This document shows, one piece after another, positions 1 to 8,073 of a stretch of 64,000 bases of DNA. Below the pieces are notes generated by a model. The model was not told the DNA's origin and searched no databases. It was given only the letters and a program-made list of their open reading frames with translations. Source of the DNA: JAAYUJ01 sp963698165 (GTDB lineage Bacteria > Desulfobacterota > Syntrophobacteria > Syntrophobacterales > Syntrophobacteraceae). Both the position numbers and the translations under genes were made by a program. Location of the stretch: positions 930,001 through 994,000 of the forward strand of contig CAVOPT010000004.1 in assembly GCA_963698165.1 (NCBI GenBank), in the 5' to 3' direction. Numbering within the stretch: the stretch's first letter is position 1; the number at the start of each line of letters is the position of its first letter.

Positions 1-1292
1 AGCAAGGGACCAGCCATTGCCTCGACATGGCTTACCAGGCGGCCCGCGAAAAGACATGCCGGGCTCCTTCCACCCGTTTTTACGAAGACTGGCAGGATCT
101 GCATGCGACGGCCACCCAGGAGCCGTCGGAGACGGGAGTCTCCGACGATCGATTGAGGGACCTCGCGGCGAAGTTGAACACGAGGCCCGAGGGGTTCAAA
201 ATCCATCCCCGGCTGGGAAGAATCCTGGACCGGCGCCTTGAAGCGGTGGAAAGGGGTGAGGGAATCGACTGGGCCACGGCTGAAGCCCTGGCCTTCGGAT
301 CCCTCCTCATGGAGGGAACTCCCATTCGCTTCACCGGCCAGGACTGCCGCCGCGGCACCTTCAGCCAACGACACGCCGTCCTGGTGGATGTGGAAACAGG
401 TGAGAACTTCACTCCGTTGAATGCCCTCGATGCGGAGCAGGCGTCACTTTCCATCCATGACAGCCTGCTTGCTGAAAGCTCCGTGCTGGGTTTCGAGTAT
501 GGCTATTCCCTGGTTTCCCCGGGGGCACTGGTCATCTGGGAAGCCCAGTTCGGTGATTTCGCCAACAACGCACAATCCGTCATCGACCAGTACATCGCGT
601 GTGGCGAAGCCAAGTGGGGAAGGCAAAGCGGCCTTGTCCTCCTCCTTCCCCACGGCATGGAAGGACAGGGTCCCGAACACTCCAGCGCCCGCCCCGAGCG
701 TTTTCTGCAACTGTGTGCGGAGGAGAACATCCAGGTTTGCAACCCCTCGACGCCGGCACAGGTCTTTCATGTGCTCCGACGGCAGGTCCGGCGCAGCTTC
801 AGAAAACCCCTGGTCGTCATGGCGCCCAAGAGTCTCCTGCGGAACCCCCTGGCGGTCTCCCGCCGGGCGGACATGGCTTCCGGATCCTTTCAGGAAGTGC
901 TGGACGACTCGGAAGCAACGGAAAAGGCCGAGCGGATTCTCTTTTGCAGCGGAAAGATCTTCTACGACCTGGTCGAAAAGCGCCGGCAATCCGGTGCTGG
1001 GAGCTCGGCCATCATCCGTCTGGAGCAGCTGCACCCCTTTCCCGGGGAACAGGTCACGCGCGTGCTTTCCAGGTATTCGAGGGGGAGCTCTTTCGTCTGG
1101 GTGCAGGAGGAACCGGAAAACATGGGGGCCTGGCAATTTGTACAGCCCTTCCTTCAGTCGATCCTGCAGAGGGACATGGGGTATGTGGGAAGACCTGCCT
1201 CCGCAAGCCCGGCAAGCGGTTATCACCAGATCCACAAAACGGAGCAGGAGGCCATCGTGGAGAAGGCGTTGGAGCAGGTGCACTCCATCTAG
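1..1292 (+). CDS. sucA: 2-oxoglutarate dehydrogenase E1 component, C-terminal part (5' end outside window)
   Basis: The reading frame is already open at base 3 and continues without a stop to 1292, so the gene starts before the window. The visible ~430 residues match the C-terminal half of the thiamine-diphosphate-dependent E1 subunit (full length ~900 residues). This includes the transketolase-like pyrimidine-binding region (TAEALAFGSLL, RFTGQDCRRGTFSQRH) and the C-terminal domain (SAIIRLEQLHPFP, WVQEEPENMGAW). E1 decarboxylates 2-oxoglutarate and passes the succinyl group to the lipoyl arm of E2. The sucB and lpdA genes follow on the same strand, giving the usual order for the complex. The thiamine-diphosphate motif itself lies upstream and cannot be checked here. 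An ATG at 27 is internal and should not be taken as the start. Confidence 0.93.
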   Translation, partial: QGTSHCLDMAYQAAREKTCRAPSTRFYEDWQDLHATATQEPSETGVSDDRLRDLAAKLNTRPEGFKIHPRLGRILDRRLEAVERGEGIDWATAEALAFGSLLMEGTPIRFTGQDCRRGTFSQRHAVLVDVETGENFTPLNALDAEQASLSIHDSLLAESSVLGFEYGYSLVSPGALVIWEAQFGDFANNAQSVIDQYIACGEAKWGRQSGLVLLLPHGMEGQGPEHSSARPERFLQLCAEENIQVCNPSTPAQVFHVLRRQVRRSFRKPLVVMAPKSLLRNPLAVSRRADMASGSFQEVLDDSEATEKAERILFCSGKIFYDLVEKRRQSGAGSSAIIRLEQLHPFPGEQVTRVLSRYSRGSSFVWVQEEPENMGAWQFVQPFLQSILQRDMGYVGRPASASPASGYHQIHKTEQEAIVEKALEQVHSI

Positions 1293-1328
1293 GACGCGGG
1301 ACTCTCGAAATAATGAGGTGTCAGGAAC

Positions 1329-1400
1329 TCACCGCAAAGGCGCCAAGAGCGCAGAGTTGATTTCCAGAAAACCTTTGCGTCCTCTGCGTCTTTGCGGTGA
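1329..1400. repeat. Dispersed palindromic repeat (CACCGCAGAG family), copy 1
   Basis: An imperfect inverted repeat lies between sucA and sucB. The left arm TCACCGCAAAGGCGCC and the right arm GCGTCTTTGCGGTGA can pair. Related copies sit at 13928-14011 and 25328-25405, with a half-copy at 21228-21246. It could form a long hairpin in a sucA-sucB read-through mRNA. It looks like a mobile non-coding repeat rather than a gene. Confidence 0.75.
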
Positions 1401-1498
1401 AATACGTTTCGCGGCAACGTGCCCGGTTTCGTGCCTTGCCATGCCGTCAATGTTCCCAGGTCATTCCAAGGAAAGGGGTCCACTGCAAAGGAGCTGCA

Positions 1499-2800
1499 AT
1501 GCAGATCGAAATCAAGGTGCCCGAAGTGGGCGAATCCGTCCGCGAAGGGGTTCTCGCTCAGTGGTTCAGGCACGATGGGGATACGGTCAGGAAAGGAGAG
1601 CTCCTCTTTCTCCTGGAGACGGACAAGATCACCCTGGAAATTTCGGCGGAAGCGGACGGCATTTTGAAAATTCGGGTTTCTGAAGGCGCCGTCGTTGCCG
1701 TCGGAGCGGTCGTCGCCATCCTGGAGGCTCTACCCGCGGATGCAAAACCTCGCAAACGGGAGGAGCCAGAGCCCGAACGGCGGCTGGAGCCATCGCCCAG
1801 TGCGGAAGAGACACCCAGGGTCGCCCCTGTGCCGGAGCCCGCCGCTGCCCCGGAAGCGCCCGTTGCCATCGCCCCCTCGGCCCAGAGGCTGATGGAGGAA
1901 AAGGGCATCGGTCCTTCGAGCATCAGCGGAACGGGCCCGGGGGGAAGGATCACCCAGGGTGATGTCCTCCTTTTCCTGGAGTCATCCGGCCCCCCCGTTC
2001 CTCCCGAAACGCCGCCGCCCAAGACCCTGGAACACGCGAAGCCCCAGCCGAGGTTTTCTGATGCCCCCCCCGCGATAGTTCCAACAGGAGCTCTGCTTGG
2101 CGAGGAGACGATCAGAAAGCCCATGAGCCCCATACGTCAAAGGATTGCGGAGCGCCTCGTGGCCGCCAAGCAGAACACGGCCACCCTGACCACGTTCAAC
2201 GATGTGGACATGAGCCGCGTCCAGGAGATTCGGGCTCGCTTCAAGGACGCTTACCGGGAGCGGTACGGGCTTTCCCTTGGGATCATGTCCTTCTTCGTGA
2301 AAGCTTCCGTGGAGGCCCTCAAGGCGTACCCGGAGGTCAACGCCTTCATCGACGGGAAGGACATCGTGTACCACAATTATTTCCACATCGGTGTGGCGGT
2401 GGGAGCGGAGAGAGGACTCGTCGTTCCGGTCATACGGCATGCGGATCGGCTCACGTTTGCCGAGATCGAGCGTTCCATCATGGACTATGTCCACAAGATC
2501 AAGGAAAACCGCCTCGAGCTCTCCGACCTGGAGGGCGGGACCTTCACCATCACCAACGGGGGAGTGTTCGGTTCCCTCCTCAGCACCCCACTCCTCAATT
2601 CCCCCCAAAGCGCCATCCTCGGCATGCACAGGATCGACAACCGGCCGGTGGCTGCGGGGAGCGAAGTGGCGATGCGTCCCATGATGTACGTGGCCATGAC
2701 CTACGACCACCGGATCATCGACGGCAGGGAAGCGGTTTCCTTTTTGAAGCGCATCAAGGAATGCATCGAGGACCCGGAACGGATCATGCTGGAGATATGA
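1499..2800 (+). CDS. sucB: 2-oxoglutarate dehydrogenase E2, dihydrolipoamide succinyltransferase
   Basis: The 433-residue protein has an N-terminal biotinyl/lipoyl domain (residues ~1-75; the lipoylated Lys is in ETDKITLE near residue 43). A Pro/Glu/Ala-rich linker follows, then a peripheral subunit-binding domain (APSAQRLMEEKGI ... GPGGRITQGDV, ~120-160) and the catalytic acyltransferase domain ending in the active-site motif DHRIIDG near residue 402. The open frame extends upstream to 1397, but the ATG at 1499 has a good AAGGAG five bases before it and starts exactly at the lipoyl domain, so it is the likely start. The protein transfers succinyl from E1 to CoA. The lpdA gene begins one base after its stop, so translation is probably coupled. 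Succinyl specificity is inferred from the sucA neighbour. Confidence 0.95.
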   Translation: MQIEIKVPEVGESVREGVLAQWFRHDGDTVRKGELLFLLETDKITLEISAEADGILKIRVSEGAVVAVGAVVAILEALPADAKPRKREEPEPERRLEPSPSAEETPRVAPVPEPAAAPEAPVAIAPSAQRLMEEKGIGPSSISGTGPGGRITQGDVLLFLESSGPPVPPETPPPKTLEHAKPQPRFSDAPPAIVPTGALLGEETIRKPMSPIRQRIAERLVAAKQNTATLTTFNDVDMSRVQEIRARFKDAYRERYGLSLGIMSFFVKASVEALKAYPEVNAFIDGKDIVYHNYFHIGVAVGAERGLVVPVIRHADRLTFAEIERSIMDYVHKIKENRLELSDLEGGTFTITNGGVFGSLLSTPLLNSPQSAILGMHRIDNRPVAAGSEVAMRPMMYVAMTYDHRIIDGREAVSFLKRIKECIEDPERIMLEI

Positions 2801-2801
2801 A

Positions 2802-4226
2802 ATGGCCTTACTGACAAAGTACGATCTCATCGTGATCGGGGCTGGACCTGGAGGGTATGTGGCAGCCATCCGGGCAGCGCAGCTTGGAATGAAGGTCGCC
2901 TGTGTCGAGAGGATGTCCAGGCCCGGGGGGGTCTGCCTCAATGTGGGGTGCATTCCCAGCAAGTGTCTCCTCGATTCGAGCGAAAACCATGACCTCGTTC
3001 GAAACCGCCTGGCTTCCCATGGCATCACGGTCGAAGGAATCCGCCTGGACCTGGCGACCATGATGGCAAGGAAGGATCAGGTGGTGCAGGACCTCTGCAA
3101 CAACGTGAGGAGTCTTCTTGAAGGGAGTGGGGTGTCACTTGTCCAGGGGACTGCGAGGCTTGCCGGCCCAACGACGGTTGAGGTCTCTCCGGGCTCAGAG
3201 CAAACACAGTCGGAAACCCTGAAGCTCGAGGCCGGGTCAGTGCTCCTGGCCGCGGGGTGTGAGCCCATCGAGATCCCGTCCCTGCCCTTCGACGGAAAGC
3301 GGATCATCGGTTCCACGGAGGCCCTGTCCCTGGATTCAGTGCCCGAACGCCTGGCCGTCGTGGGAGGAGGCTACATTGGCCTGGAGCTTGGGTCTGTGTG
3401 GAGAAGGCTCGGTTCCCGGGTGACGGTCATCGAGATCATGCCCTCCATCGCAGGACCCCTGGACGGTCAGGTGTCCCGCACACTCCAACGAATCCTTGCG
3501 CGGCAGGGAATGGAGTTTCAACTCAGCACCAGGGTGGTCCGTTCTGATGTCGAGGGGGAGAAAGTCACGCTCCATGTCCAATCCGAGACAGGCGAGGAGA
3601 CCCTTGAGTGCGACAGGGTCCTCGTCGCCGTGGGTCGACGCCCCCTCACGCGGGGCCTGGGCTTGGAGGAAACGGGAATTCGCCTTCACCCGCGGACGGG
3701 ACACGTCCTCGTAGACGGGCAATATCGCACTTCCGTCCCGTCGGTGTATGCCATAGGGGACCTCGTGGAAGGCCCCGCGCTGGCCCACAAGGCTTCTGCG
3801 GAAGGAATCGCCGCAGTGGAGTGCATGGCGGGCCTCCCAGGCGAAGTGAACTACGACGCGATTCCTGCGGTCATCTACACGTATCCCGAGGTGGCCTCCG
3901 TGGGCATCACCGAGGAACAGGCCAGGGAGCGCCGTGTGCCCCACTGTGTCGGAACGTACCCTTTCAGCGGAGCGGGGCGAGCGCGCTGCATGGGGGAAAC
4001 CGACGGCTTCGTGAAACTCATCGTCCACTCCGGGACCGATCGCATCCTCGGAGCCCACATCATCGGGCCCCGTGCTTCGGATCTGATCGGGGAATGCGTT
4101 TTGGCCATGGAGTTCAACGGAACCTCGAAAGACATCGGGCGAGCCGTCCATGGGCACCCCACGTTTGCGGAGGCCATCCGGGAAGCGGCCCTCGCATCCC
4201 GCAAGTGTGCCATCTACGCTCCGTGA
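2802..4226 (+). CDS. lpdA: Dihydrolipoyl dehydrogenase (E3)
   Basis: This 474-residue flavoprotein disulfide reductase has an N-terminal FAD-binding GAGPGGYVAA motif. The redox-active cysteine pair is in GGVCLNVGCIPSKC (residues ~44 and 49). An NAD-binding motif VVGGGYIGLELG lies near residue 187, a second FAD motif YAIGDLVEGP near 310, and the C-terminal catalytic His/Glu motif GHPTFAEAIRE in the dimerisation domain. It reoxidises dihydrolipoyl groups of E2 with NAD+. It starts one base after the sucB stop, so it is the third gene of a sucA-sucB-lpdA operon. It could also serve other lipoyl enzymes such as glycine cleavage or pyruvate dehydrogenase. Confidence 0.96.
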   Translation: MALLTKYDLIVIGAGPGGYVAAIRAAQLGMKVACVERMSRPGGVCLNVGCIPSKCLLDSSENHDLVRNRLASHGITVEGIRLDLATMMARKDQVVQDLCNNVRSLLEGSGVSLVQGTARLAGPTTVEVSPGSEQTQSETLKLEAGSVLLAAGCEPIEIPSLPFDGKRIIGSTEALSLDSVPERLAVVGGGYIGLELGSVWRRLGSRVTVIEIMPSIAGPLDGQVSRTLQRILARQGMEFQLSTRVVRSDVEGEKVTLHVQSETGEETLECDRVLVAVGRRPLTRGLGLEETGIRLHPRTGHVLVDGQYRTSVPSVYAIGDLVEGPALAHKASAEGIAAVECMAGLPGEVNYDAIPAVIYTYPEVASVGITEEQARERRVPHCVGTYPFSGAGRARCMGETDGFVKLIVHSGTDRILGAHIIGPRASDLIGECVLAMEFNGTSKDIGRAVHGHPTFAEAIREAALASRKCAIYAP

Positions 4227-4334
4227 GGATGGGTTGGCCGTGACGGGGAACTTGGGCTATTATCAGGTGGCTGGCAGAGAATTCCTTTGCCGCTGAAGGC
4301 AATAGGACCAGAGGATTTCAGGGGGCTTGAGCGA

Positions 4335-5534
4335 ATGGAGAACTCTCGACTGCGCATCATCGTCACGGGCCTTGTGGGGTTGTATCCGGTGGGGGGAGTG
4401 GCCTGGGACTATCTTCAGTACATCGTCGGTTTCGCCCGGCTCGGGCACGATGTGGTCTACCATGAGGATACCTGGAGCTGGCCGTACCACCCCATCGAGA
4501 AGACACACACCGCCGAGGGCTCCTATTCGGCGGCGTATCTGCGTGACTTCTTCAACGCCTACGCCCCGGACCTGGCCAACCGGTGGCATTACCTCCACCT
4601 CCATGAAGAAAGCTTCGGAATGAGGCGCGAAGCCTTCGATGCCTTCGCCGGGACCGCCGACGTCTTTCTCAATGTCAGCGGGGCCTGCATGATCCCGGAG
4701 AAACTTTCGGGCGGATGCGTGAAAGTTTTTCTGGACACGGACCCCGGGTACAACCAGATCATGCTCAGCGAGCGGCTGGAGTGGTCCGAGAACGTGGACC
4801 GCTGGTGTGGGAGCGTCGCAGCCCACGACCGGCACTTCACTTACGCGGAGAACATCCACGGCTCCGATTGCATTGTCCCTAAACTCGACTTCAAGTGGAA
4901 AACCACCCGCATGCCTGCTGTACTCGGCCTCTGGGAACCCATCGCCGACACTGTCCCTTCGATGACTTCCCCCTGGACCACCATCATGACCTGGAACAAC
5001 TTCAAGGGGAAGCTGGTTTATCAAGGCGTGGAATACTTCAGCAAAGGCACGGAATTCGAAAAGCTCATGGACCTTCCCCGGCAGGTCAAGGTTCCCCTGA
5101 AGGTTGCGGTGGGTGGGATCAAGGCACCCGTCGAACGCCTCTCCCAGTGCGGCTGGCAGGTCATCGACGGACCGGAAGCCACGGTGACCCCCGCCATGTA
5201 CCAGGATTTCATCGGCGCCTCCAGGGGAGAGATCTCAACGGCAAAGCAGGTCTACGCGGCCATGCGAACCGGATGGTTCAGCTGTCGCTCCGTCTGCTAC
5301 CTCGCTGCCGGGAGGCCCGTCATCGTGCAGGACACCGGGTTCACCTCGGTGATTCCACCACACAAGGGACTTCTCCCGTTCAGCACGGCGGAAGAGGCCA
5401 AGGCGGCCATCGAGGAAGTGGAGGCCAACTACGCCGAACATGCTCGAGGAGCCCGCGCTGCGGCTGTGGAACACTTCGACTCCAAGAAGGTCCTCCAGCG
5501 ATTCATTGACGATGTGTTTGCCGCCGGCTGCTGA
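4335..5534 (+). CDS. CgeB-like glycosyltransferase family protein, copy 1
   Basis: About 399 residues from the ATG at 4335; the open frame continues upstream to 4287, but homology with the next gene begins just after 4335 (RIIVTGLVGLYPVGGVAWDYLQY). The C-terminal third (GWFSCRSVCYLAAGRPVIVQDTG cut at a conserved turn, then a Rossmann-like tail) resembles the donor-binding half of GT-B enzymes, in the style of CgeB/glycosyltransferase-4-like proteins. No signal peptide or membrane segment is seen, so it is probably cytosolic. The gene at 5647 is a paralog along its whole length (shared RGE-x3-AK, TGWFS, YLAA, RPVI). Together with the acyltransferase at 6822 it suggests decoration of a cell-surface glycan or another secondary product. 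The sugar donor and acceptor cannot be told. Confidence 0.7.
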   Translation: MENSRLRIIVTGLVGLYPVGGVAWDYLQYIVGFARLGHDVVYHEDTWSWPYHPIEKTHTAEGSYSAAYLRDFFNAYAPDLANRWHYLHLHEESFGMRREAFDAFAGTADVFLNVSGACMIPEKLSGGCVKVFLDTDPGYNQIMLSERLEWSENVDRWCGSVAAHDRHFTYAENIHGSDCIVPKLDFKWKTTRMPAVLGLWEPIADTVPSMTSPWTTIMTWNNFKGKLVYQGVEYFSKGTEFEKLMDLPRQVKVPLKVAVGGIKAPVERLSQCGWQVIDGPEATVTPAMYQDFIGASRGEISTAKQVYAAMRTGWFSCRSVCYLAAGRPVIVQDTGFTSVIPPHKGLLPFSTAEEAKAAIEEVEANYAEHARGARAAAVEHFDSKKVLQRFIDDVFAAGC

Positions 5535-5646
5535 GAGAGGCACGGGCGGCAGGGTGCTATTCGTCCTCCCTGCGGGCCAGGATGCCCGAACTCAGCTGAT
5601 AAAAACTGCAAGAGTTCTCAGTTGAAAGGAATGAAGGAAATCCATC

Positions 5647-6825
5647 ATGGCGAATGCGAAACCTTCCAAGGGTAAGATCATTGTTTTCGGCATAATCTTC
5701 TGGTACCCGCTGGCCGGCGTCACATACCAGTTTCTCCATTACCTCACGGGCTTGCGCCGCCTGGGTTACGACCCTTACTACGTCGAGGACTCCGGTCGCT
5801 GGATTTACGATCCCCTCAGTTTCGACTTCTCCCCCGACGCATCCGCAAACATCGCCGCCGTTGCACCCATCCTCGAGGCACACGGTTTCGCCGACCGCTG
5901 GGCGTTCCGCGGCAGTTATCCCGGCGGCAGGTGCTACGGAATGACGGAAGAACAACTGCTGCAGCTCTACCGGGAGGCGGATGCGTTTCTGAACGTGACT
6001 GCGTCGCAGGAGCTGCGCGAGGAGCACATGGCCTGCCCCCGCCGGATCTACGTGGAATCGGATCCTTTCGCCGTGCAGATCAAGGTGGCCCACGGGGATG
6101 AGCCGACCATCAAGGCCCTTGAAGCCCACGACACCCTTTTCACCTTCGGCGAGAACCTTGGTGCCCCCGATTGCGACGTCCCCGTCGAACGCTTCACCTG
6201 GCTTCCGACTCGCCAGCCCGTGGCCCTCGAGCTCTGGGACAACCCCCATCCCCCAGCCCGCGGGACCGCGTTCAGCACCATCACGACGTGGCACAACAAG
6301 GGGAAGAACCTCGAATGGCGCGGGGAAACCTGGTACTGGACCAAGGATCGGGAATTCAAGAAGTTCCTGGACCTGCCGAAGCGCCGGAATGTCAAGTTCG
6401 AGCTCGCACTGGAGGTGGACGACACCATTCATCGGCTCCTTGACGAAAACGGCTGGAGCGTGGCGCGCTCCCTTCCCATCTCCCAGGACATCAACCGCTA
6501 TCGGAGTTACATCCAGCAATCCCGGGGAGAATTCACCGTGGCGAAAGACCAGGTGGTGCGTCCATTGACAGGGTGGTTCAGCGACCGGAGCTGCAGCTAT
6601 CTGGCCGCGTCGCGCCCCGTCATCACTCAGGAAACGGGCTTCAGCAAGGTCCTCCCGACGGGAAAGGGACTCTTCGGATTCAACACCATGGAGGACATCC
6701 TCGCGGCCGTCGATGTCATTGAATCGGATTACGAAGGGAGCTGCAGGGCGGCGAGGGAAGTTGCGGCCGAGTATTTCGCGGCGGAAAAGGTTCTCGGGAG
6801 CCTCATGGAGAGAGCCGGCCTGTGA
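5647..6825 (+). CDS. CgeB-like glycosyltransferase family protein, copy 2
   Basis: This 392-residue paralog of the preceding gene shares the N-terminal pattern (FWYPLAGVTYQFLHYLTGLRR aligned with the neighbour's GLYPVGGVAWDYLQYIVGFAR) and the C-terminal GT-B-like donor region (LTGWFSDRSCSYLAASRP, ETGFSKVLP). The ATG at 5647 follows AAAGGAATGAAGG. The two copies differ clearly in sequence, so the duplication is old and they may act on different substrates in one pathway. Its TGA overlaps the GTG start of the acyltransferase at 6822 (GTGA), which implies translational coupling. Function beyond a GT-B-like fold is inferred. Confidence 0.7.
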   Translation: MANAKPSKGKIIVFGIIFWYPLAGVTYQFLHYLTGLRRLGYDPYYVEDSGRWIYDPLSFDFSPDASANIAAVAPILEAHGFADRWAFRGSYPGGRCYGMTEEQLLQLYREADAFLNVTASQELREEHMACPRRIYVESDPFAVQIKVAHGDEPTIKALEAHDTLFTFGENLGAPDCDVPVERFTWLPTRQPVALELWDNPHPPARGTAFSTITTWHNKGKNLEWRGETWYWTKDREFKKFLDLPKRRNVKFELALEVDDTIHRLLDENGWSVARSLPISQDINRYRSYIQQSRGEFTVAKDQVVRPLTGWFSDRSCSYLAASRPVITQETGFSKVLPTGKGLFGFNTMEDILAAVDVIESDYEGSCRAAREVAAEYFAAEKVLGSLMERAGL

Positions 6826-8006
6826 GCGCTCCACTCAGTGAACCCATCAAACCAAGGCTTCTGTGGATCGACATCACCAAGGGGATTTCCATCCTCTGGA
6901 TCGTGGCTTTCCACTTCTTCATCGGCTACGCCGGCGAACGTTATCCATGGCCACTCAAATTCACCGCGCTGCCTTCCTTCGTTTCCGACTGCGCGCCCGC
7001 CTCCCTGTGGGAGACTCTCGCATGCGGCCTGGATGGGCTTGTTGCGGCGCTTTTCCAAAGAGGTTCTCAGCCGGTCGGCGTCTTCGTGGTGCTCAGCGGA
7101 TTCGGTTTGACATACGGCCTGGCCCTGATCCAGAGGCCGGAAGCAGGCTGGCTGAACTGGTACAGAAGGCGGCTTCTGCGGCTCTTCCCCATGTACTGGC
7201 TGGCCCATTTGGTCTGCCTCATCTCCCCTTTTCTGGTCCTCAAGAATCCCATCGACTGGCGGTTCGCGGTGAGCTTTATGGGGAACCGGGTGATCCCCGC
7301 CGATGTGATGTTCTACTACCTGGTGCCCGCGTGGTGGTTCTTCGGCTTGCTCGTGGAGCTCTATCTCGTTTTCCCCGTCCTTTACGTTCTGCTGCGAAGG
7401 CTCACGCCGGTTCACTTTCTCGTTGTCTGCGCCGTGTTCACCATCCTGAGCCGCTATGTCCTCCAGGATGTTCTCCATGCCCACGGAAACTGGTCTCAAG
7501 GAGCTTTTTTCGGGGCAAGGCTTTGGGAATTCGCGGCAGGAATGGTGCTTGCCTACTACTACAGGCACCATCCGGGTGTGACGGAGGGGCGCTTCTTTTC
7601 GGGGTGGGCGCTGCTGGGGGGGGTCTGCCTCTACGTGCTCGGCAGCTACAGTTATCAGCCGGTGTTCACCTACACATTGACCGACGCTTTCATTGGGATG
7701 GGCCTCTTTGTCATCACGGCCCACGTGGCACGGTGGGTCACTCTTCTGCCAGGCGCCCGGTCGGTTCTCGCCACTGTGGGGGCCTATTCCTACGGGCTCT
7801 ATCTCCTTCACCAGCCTTACGTCATGGCCTGCGGGGAACTCCTGCGACCCTTCGGCATGGCCGCCTATGTGCTCCTGGCGTCCGTGGTCGTGGCGTTCAT
7901 CAGCGCTGCCTCGATTGTTGCGGAGAAATGGGTCAACCGCCTCTCCGGAGCACTCCTGGACCGCCACGGTGGGGTCAGCTCAAGCCTGACAGCAACCCGG
8001 CGCTGA
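6822..8006 (+). CDS. Membrane acyltransferase, acyltransferase-3 (OafA/YrhL-like) family
   Basis: The 394-residue polytopic membrane protein starts at a GTG that overlaps the previous stop by four bases. It begins with the family's typical WIDITKGISILWIVAFHFF, the helix-1 region carrying the conserved catalytic His. It continues with about ten hydrophobic segments, including the arginine-rich RRRLLRLFPMYWLAHL and the late GAYSYGLYLLHQPYVM. Family members transfer acetyl or other acyl groups to exported sugars such as O-antigen or exopolysaccharide. Coupling with the two glycosyltransferase-like genes supports modification of the same glycan. It converges on the glycoside hydrolase gene with 67 bp between the stops. 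Confidence 0.85.
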   Translation: MSAPLSEPIKPRLLWIDITKGISILWIVAFHFFIGYAGERYPWPLKFTALPSFVSDCAPASLWETLACGLDGLVAALFQRGSQPVGVFVVLSGFGLTYGLALIQRPEAGWLNWYRRRLLRLFPMYWLAHLVCLISPFLVLKNPIDWRFAVSFMGNRVIPADVMFYYLVPAWWFFGLLVELYLVFPVLYVLLRRLTPVHFLVVCAVFTILSRYVLQDVLHAHGNWSQGAFFGARLWEFAAGMVLAYYYRHHPGVTEGRFFSGWALLGGVCLYVLGSYSYQPVFTYTLTDAFIGMGLFVITAHVARWVTLLPGARSVLATVGAYSYGLYLLHQPYVMACGELLRPFGMAAYVLLASVVVAFISAASIVAEKWVNRLSGALLDRHGGVSSSLTATRR

Positions 8007-8073
8007 AAGGGTGTTCTGAGGGGCCATCTTGGGATTCTATTAAATTACGAAAAACGGATCCGGTCGGCCTTTT

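Noticed and set aside
421..1683. A 420-codon open frame overlapping sucA
   Set aside because: It is in another frame over clear E1 coding sequence and runs into the sucB lipoyl domain; Ser/Arg-rich shadow.
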